Positions 58,765 to 64,000 of a stretch of 64,000 nucleotides of DNA are shown here, piece by piece (the first letter of the stretch is position 1; each line of letters begins with the position of its first letter). The translations under genes and the position numbers were made by a program. The notes under the pieces were generated by a model. That model was not told where the DNA came from, searched no databases, and saw nothing but the letters and a program-made list of their open reading frames with translations. Source of the DNA: Verticillium longisporum (lineage: Eukaryota > Ascomycota > Sordariomycetes > Glomerellales > Plectosphaerellaceae); NCBI GenBank assembly GCA_019188255.1, contig JAETXT010000008.1, positions 1 to 64,000 on the forward strand, in the 5' to 3' direction.

Positions 58765-59358
58765 CTAAGCTGCTGCACTGGCGCCAGGCTCACCAGCCAT
58801 CTTGAAGTCGCCCTTGTTGCCCTCCACGTCGTCCTCCCAGAATTCGATATCGCCGTCCTCGCCGAGGGTACCCTTCTTGACGAGCTGGCCCTTCTCGCGC
58901 ATGAGGTCCTCGACGGTAATGTTGCGCTCGCCAAAGATCTTGAGGTGGTCGCTGATGACGTGGCGGTTGCGGCAGCCGGGACAGGTGACGAGGACGGAGC
59001 CGCGGTGGTAGCCCTGCTTGGAGATGTTGTGGGTGGACTGGGTGTTGCAAGGCGTGCAGGTGAAGGTAAGGCGGTAGTGAGGTTGGGACTCGACGCGAGA
59101 CTTGGGCGGGTTTTCGGACGGTGTCGAGGCTTCTGAGGATGCTTCTGAGGGCGTCGGGGCCTCGGGTGTCGTGGGCTTCTTCTGAGGCGGTCGAGGGATG
59201 CTGTGGGCGAAGCGCTGGGAGAGGAGGGGCGCGATGCGAGGTTGTTGGGATCTGGTGATGGCTCTGGGGATGGTTCTTGCTGATGCCCGGGCTGTTGTTG
59301 GCCTGGCGGCGTGGAGAATGCTGGAGAGGAAAAGGGCTGTCGCTGAGCGGGATGCCAT
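58765..59358 (-). CDS. ZIM17: Mitochondrial zinc-ribbon protein Zim17/Hep1 (DNL-type)
   Basis: Matrix protein that keeps mitochondrial Hsp70 soluble and so supports import and iron-sulfur work. It is a single exon of 197 aa. Residues 1-55 are basic and Ser/Ala/Arg-rich without acids, a typical matrix presequence. A Pro/Ser/Glu-rich linker follows (PTTPEAPTPSEASSEAS). The zinc ribbon uses C101, C104 (CTPC) and C126, C129 (CPGC). The DNL-type motif is followed by NRHVISDHLKIFGERNITVE, where the usual DNL triplet reads DHL. The C-terminus is acidic (GEDGDIEFWEDDVEGNKGD). No break is seen. It is divergent from CUL3. Confidence 0.95.
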   Translation of the reverse strand: MASRSATALFLSSILHAARPTTARASARTIPRAITRSQQPRIAPLLSQRFAHSIPRPPQKKPTTPEAPTPSEASSEASTPSENPPKSRVESQPHYRLTFTCTPCNTQSTHNISKQGYHRGSVLVTCPGCRNRHVISDHLKIFGERNITVEDLMREKGQLVKKGTLGEDGDIEFWEDDVEGNKGDFKMAGEPGASAAA

Positions 59359-60153
59359 TGTGATGCGTCTGTCTCGTGGTCGAGCTCTGTCCGAGGGTCG
59401 AGGCTCTATCGATGTGTCTTTGATGATTCAGGGTCGGACTGGGTGGCTAGACTCGATGCAAAATTCGGCAGGAGATGGCTTGCTTGAGACGTAGGCGACC
59501 TTGAACATGTCGTCACTGGTGGCTCGGAGGTGGAATGGATTTTTCTCGAGTCGGAAAATCGGTCTCTATGGGTTCCGACCACCAATTAACGCGTCGCGTC
59601 AGTGGGACATCGTCAATGACTGGCTCGTGCGGTCTGCATGGGGTCTCTCTGCCCTATGATTGGCCAAGGTGGAAGCTCCATCCAAGATCTGGGCCCTCAA
59701 CCTCGTGGCACTGGCACTTCCCTTCAGCCTTGTATCCGCCTGCCTGGTCGCTCTTGGTCTGGTCTGGCGACTTGACCCCGTTCAGCCTGCTCTCTCGTCT
59801 TCTGTCACTACAAGAGAGCTGATGCCTATATGTTGCTTGCTTTTCATCCTCTTTTACACACACAGAAAGTATTTTTTGTCCTTGCAGCCCCCCCTCCAGA
59901 TCTCCGCCGCCCGCGTTCCAGCAAAGCCGCCGATTACGCTACGATCGAGTACCCCGCCGCCACCCTCGACAAACATTCTTCAGAATAGTAGCCTCTCTGC
60001 TCGCTCTTCCGACACCGCTTCGCAAGGCTCTTCCTCTCTTATCTCCCACACATTTCATAGCCGACGGAACCGACGCATAGACAGCCTATACAATACGTCC
60101 ACTCGAACTCCCGTCCTCTGCTGCCGCCCACCTCGGCTTGAGCTGTCGGCAAG
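59359..60153. promoter_or_regulatory. Divergent promoter Zim17 / CUL3
   Basis: 795 bp between the two starts. The CUL3 side (about 59880-60150) is C/T-rich on the plus strand and is probably its leader. No RNA gene or repeat is recognised. Confidence 0.5.
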
Positions 60154-63150
60154 ATGATTTCAGGACGTGGGGGAGGAGGCCCGGCTCAAAAGTCTGGCCG
60201 GATCCGACCTCCTCGTCGCATGGTTAAGGTATGCCTTCTTCCTGTATTCTCTTCCAAGGTCCAAGAGGCTTCGTTAGACGACGTGCGTGGGAACTTGTAC
60301 GCCTGTCTACAGACTGAATGGCCCGTGTTTCCGTGCTTGCCTGCTATCCGCATGGCTCCTTCCCTCATTCGTTGGTCTGCCTCATCTTCTGGTCTACAGC
60401 CACGGAACAGTTCAGACAAACACTTCTCGTCCTCACTCTTTCAATATTCGTACCTCCTGGGCCTTATCAACCTCCCGCTGCCACCGCTACCTCCCCTCTT
60501 CCCTCGTCTGACCCTTACTGCCTCAAGTGTAGCGCAGTGAGGTCCTATGGTTGATTCACCTTCCGCCACCAGTTTGCCCGTTTACCAACCTTGAACATGT
60601 CTAGAAAATCTGCTGACGAACTTCTTCAATCCTGGCAGCCCATGGTCGGACGTGGAGGTGATCCCAACGACATCGAGGCTCCCTGGCAGACTCTCAAGGA
60701 GGCCATGCTCGACATCCACAACAAGAACTGCAGTACCCTCGCTTTCGAACAACTTTACCGTGCGTCTTACAAGATTGTCCTCAATAAGAAAGGCGATCTG
60801 CTCTACGATCGAGTACGAGAATTCGAAACAGCCTACTTTGCCGACCATGTCATCCCTGCCATTGAGAAACTCGTTACGGCAAACCTCATCAGCATCGCCA
60901 TGGGCAAATCCAACTCGTCCGTCAACGAACGGCGCCAGATGAGCGAGCACTTTTTGCGCAACCTCAGGGTGTCATGGGAGGACCACAATACGTCGATGAA
61001 CATGGTCGCCGACATTCTGATGTACCTCGACCGAGGTTACAGTCAGGACTCGCGCCGGCCTTCCATCTACACCAGCTGCATCGGTCTGTACCGTGATCGC
61101 ATTCTACGCTCGAGCCTCAACGACCATGTCGACTACACCATTTTCGACATCCTCAACTCGGTCGTGCTCGACCTCGTCAACATGGAGAGGGACGGGGAGG
61201 TCATCGACCGCTACATGATCAAGAACAGTGTTAAAATGCTCGACTCGCTGTATGAGGACGATAATGAGAACATCAACCAGAAGCTCTACACGACAACATT
61301 TGAGCCTGTCTTCCTCCAGTCCACGGCCGCATACTACGCCAAAGAGTGTCAGAGGCTGCTCGATGAGGGCGACGCCAGCGTTTGGCTGCCGCAAACCGAA
61401 CGACGATTGTCCGAGGAGGTTGACCGATGCGAGACGACTCTTCACAGAGATACCAAGGAGCAGTGCATCAAGATTGTAGAGGCCGAGCTGATATCGCGCC
61501 ATCTTGACGAGTTTCTGGCGCTCGAGGCTAGCGGGCTCAAGGCTATGCTCGATCATAATCGAATCCAGGAGCTATCTATTCTGTTTGGGTTGGTGGCCCG
61601 AGTTGACGAGACGAAAGCATCTATGAAGGCTATTCTCTCTAGTCGAGTTGTGGAACTGGGTCTCGAGATCGAACAGAACGTCAAGAATACCGATTTTTCC
61701 GCCCCTGCTCCTGCGGGTGACGGTGAGGAGGCTGCCGATGGCGCGGACAAGAGCAAGGCGCCAGCGGCTCCCTCCGTCTCCGCACAACAGACGGCTGCCG
61801 CGATCAAGTGGGTCAACGATGTCCTGCAGCTCAAGGACAAGTTCGACAACATTTGGCGCCAGGCCTTCCACGAGGACCTTGTCCTGCAGACAGTGCTCAC
61901 CAAAAGCTTTTCCGACTTCATCAACGTCTTTGCGCGAGCCTCCGAATATGTGTCGCTCTTCATCGATGACAACCTGCGCCGCGGCATCCGAGGCAAGACG
62001 GACGAGGAGATCCACGTCATCATGGATAAGGCCATCATCCTGATCCACTACCTCCAGGACCGCGACATGTTTGAGCGATACTACCAAAAGCACCTGGCGA
62101 AGCGGTTACTCCACAGCAAATCGGAAAGTCATGAGGCCGAGAAGGAGATGATCTCTCGCATGAAGAGCAAGCTTGGTAACCAATTCACGGCCAAATTTGA
62201 GGGCATGCTTCGCGACATGGATACGTCAAAGGAGACAACCGCCGGCTACCGAGATCACATTCGCTCTTTGGGAGATGTAGAGCGCCCACAGGCCGAACTC
62301 GGCATTAATATTCTGACGAGCAACAGCTGGCCGCCCGAGGTGATGGGTCGCAGCGCACCACTCGCCGGTGGCACCGAATGCATCTACCCCGAGGAAATCA
62401 CAAGGCTGCAGGAAAGCCTCACCAAGTACTATCTCACAAATCGCAGCGGTCGCAAGCTCAGCTGGGTCGGTACGGCCGGTAATGCAGACATTCGCTGCGT
62501 GTTCCCCGCCATGGCAGGTGGCAAGGGGCCTCTGGCCCGCGAGCGCAAATACGAACTCAACGTTTCCACGTTTGGCATGGTGATCATCATGCTCTTCAAC
62601 GATCTCGATGACCGATCTCTGACGGCCCAAGAAATCCAAGCACAGACCAACATTCCGACGCCTGACCTCATGAGAACCCTTACCTCACTTTCAATCGCGT
62701 CCAAGGCCCGCGTCCTTCTCAAGGAGCCTGCTAGTCGCCGGATTGAAATGACGGACACTTTCAAGTTCAACGCATCGTTCGTCAGCAAGACGGTTCGCAT
62801 CAAGGCCCCCATCATCAACGCTGTCTCCAAGGTTGAAGACGACAGCGAGCGCAAGCAGACGGAGGAGAAGAATGCACAGTCCCGCGCTCACATTATCGAC
62901 GCGGCCATTGTGCGTACGATGAAGTATGTAGCCCTTGCTCTAACTGAAATGGCATGTTTGCTGATATGATTACAGGCAACGGAAAGAGCTCGGCCACTCG
63001 CAACTCATATCCGAGGTGGTCACTCAGCTGGTCGGCCGATTCAGCCCTGAGGTCAGCGTTGTCAAGAAGCGGATCGAGGATTTGATAGTTCGAGAGTACC
63101 TGGAGCGCGTAGAGGACGCTGATGTGCCAACGTACCGATATCTCGCATGA
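60154..63150 (+). CDS. Cullin-3 ubiquitin ligase scaffold
   Basis: Scaffold of CRL3 ubiquitin ligases, holding BTB-type substrate adaptors at the N-terminus and the RING protein at the C-terminus. Exons 60154-60228, 60639-62923 and 62976-63150 give 844 aa. Exon 1 encodes MISGRGGGGPAQKSGRIRPP and RRMVK, a fungal Cul3 N-terminus. A 410-nt intron follows, and the next exon runs LKEAMLDIHNKNCSTLAFEQ, LYRASYKIVLNKKGDLLYDR. The cullin homology part has DKAIILIHYLQDRDMFERYY and QKHLAKRLLHSKS. The end (VTQLVGRFSPEVSVVKKRIE, YLERVEDADVPTYRYLA) is the winged-helix tail. The NEDD8 lysine lies in IVRTMKQRKELG, and its codon is split AA|G by the last intron. A start at 60597 (MSRKSADELLQSW) is possible but lacks the conserved first exon. 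Confidence 0.93.
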
Positions 63151-63797
63151 GCGGTGTTCAAGCGATGGTCACGCAGCGAGGGGCCCGAGTAAGTACGTGA
63201 GGGAACGAAAGACACGAGATATGGTCATGACTGCATCCACCAAGCGATAAGGTGGCATGGCATTTCGTTTGCATGGCGTTTGGTTGAGAGGCGTTTGGTC
63301 GTTACCCTACAGGTCAATCTTCGTGTATGGGGGCGAGCTGGGTTTGCTTTGGGACATGATCAAGTTGGTCGACTGGGTTTCCAGCAAAAGTTCCGTGTAT
63401 GTGGTTGCGGGAGAAGGTTTCAAGAGACGTCATGTCGTCCCATGCCATGTCATGATAAGCGAGTGGTTTTACAGGACAGCTGGTCGACATAACTGATCGA
63501 GACGAAGAAAAGAACTTGTCACGGTAGACAGGTGCGTAGCAGCCCGTACAACCACATCATTCACATCAAAATGCATTGGGTTGCTCCAGTGACGAATTCA
63601 ATTGTGTATACGTCGGTCATGGAGTTCAATCTCGCTCTGAGAGGACCACATTCTATGTTTCCTGCTATTTTCTAACTGAAAATCTTCACATACCCCTTGC
63701 TCATACATCTAGGCTCACAGTCAGTCAGAAGTGCAAGACAAAACAATAAAAAACTTTCAGAACACAAATCACAAGCACCAAACCTCAGTCTCAGCCC
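63151..63797. other. Convergent intergenic region at right end
   Basis: About 650 bp between the CUL3 stop and the stop of the next minus-strand gene. It is AT-richer past 63540, as expected for 3' UTR. Nothing else is seen. Confidence 0.4.
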
Positions 63798-64000
63798 TTA
63801 CAGCTGCGCCGCCGCCTGGAACCTGCTCAGTATCTCCTCAGCCGCCTCGGCGTCAGCGTCCATGAAGCGCTCCGTCCTGTCGCTGAGCAGGATCCAGTCG
63901 TTGCACTCGCGGCGACACATGACGCAGCGCACGTCGGGCACGCGGACGTTGGCCGTGAGGACCATGCGCAGACAGCACCGCGCGCAGAGGTGGTGCTTCA
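63798..64000 (-). CDS. 3' end of a RING-finger-like gene (cut by window end)
   Basis: Partial: the gene runs off the right edge, and only the last 67 codons are present, ending at TAA 63800-63798. The visible part has the second half of a RING-like zinc site: HHLCARCC, then RVPDVRCVMCRREC, fitting H-x2-C-x2-C...C-x2-C spacing. After it come DWILLSDRTERFMDADAEAA and an Ala/Glu-rich helix to the end. A RING-type E3 ligase C-terminus is the simplest reading, but the first half of the finger and everything upstream are outside the window. Confidence 0.6.
   Translation of the reverse strand, partial: KHHLCARCCLRMVLTANVRVPDVRCVMCRRECNDWILLSDRTERFMDADAEAAEEILSRFQAAAQL

Noticed and set aside
1..64000. 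CRISPR array, prophage or operon structure
   Set aside because: There are no regularly spaced direct repeats, and gene structure is plainly eukaryotic, with spliceosomal introns.

Overview
The window comes from a filamentous ascomycete (Pezizomycotina, most likely Sordariomycetes). The signs are GC-rich exons cut by many short GT-AG introns, mostly 50-80 nt, fungal-type orthologues throughout, pyrimidine-rich leaders, and one AT-rich, CpA-poor/TpA-rich block typical of repeat-induced point mutation (RIP). I placed it by protein resemblance recalled from the families. No search was run, so genus and species stay open.

Layout. The left end (1-1000) looks like the end of an LTR retrotransposon and its RIP-decayed interior. 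Then come NAD(P)HX dehydratase (-), ATP synthase alpha (-), ribosomal protein uL5/L11 (-), Sm protein B (+), mitochondrial pyruvate carrier 1 (+), pyruvate carboxylase (+), proteasome alpha7 (-), an unknown Q-rich protein (+), an Erj5-like ER J-protein (-), an unknown 455-aa protein (+), a Pol5/MYBBP1A-like nucleolar protein (-) and a poorly resolved membrane protein (+). About 9.5 kb without a convincing gene follows (34.9-44.4 kb). After it come CDC25 phosphatase (+), a Cwf19/Drn1-like protein (-) divergent from UTP20 (+), mitochondrial Zim17/Hep1 (-), cullin-3 (+), and the 3' end of a RING-like gene (-) at the right edge.

This is a housekeeping segment with no operons. Themes are mitochondrial carbon and energy metabolism (MPC1, PYC, ATP1, Zim17, NAD(P)HX repair), ribosome biogenesis (UTP20, Pol5, RPL11), splicing and intron turnover (SmB, Cwf19/Drn1), and ubiquitin-proteasome/cell cycle (PRE10, CUL3, CDC25). 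Several neighbours are divergent pairs that must share a promoter region: RPL11/SmB, Cwf19/UTP20 and Zim17/CUL3.

Two patterns stand out. First, pyruvate carboxylase is assembled from very small exons (21, 8 and 12 nt in a row, and a separate 5-nt exon), and SmB has a 9-nt exon; each is needed to restore conserved protein sequence. Second, six essential genes (PYC, Pol5, Cwf19, UTP20, SmB, CDC25) carry small frame breaks. Most are a single missing base in a short homopolymer, usually C/G. This looks more like a base-calling problem in the assembly than like pseudogenes.
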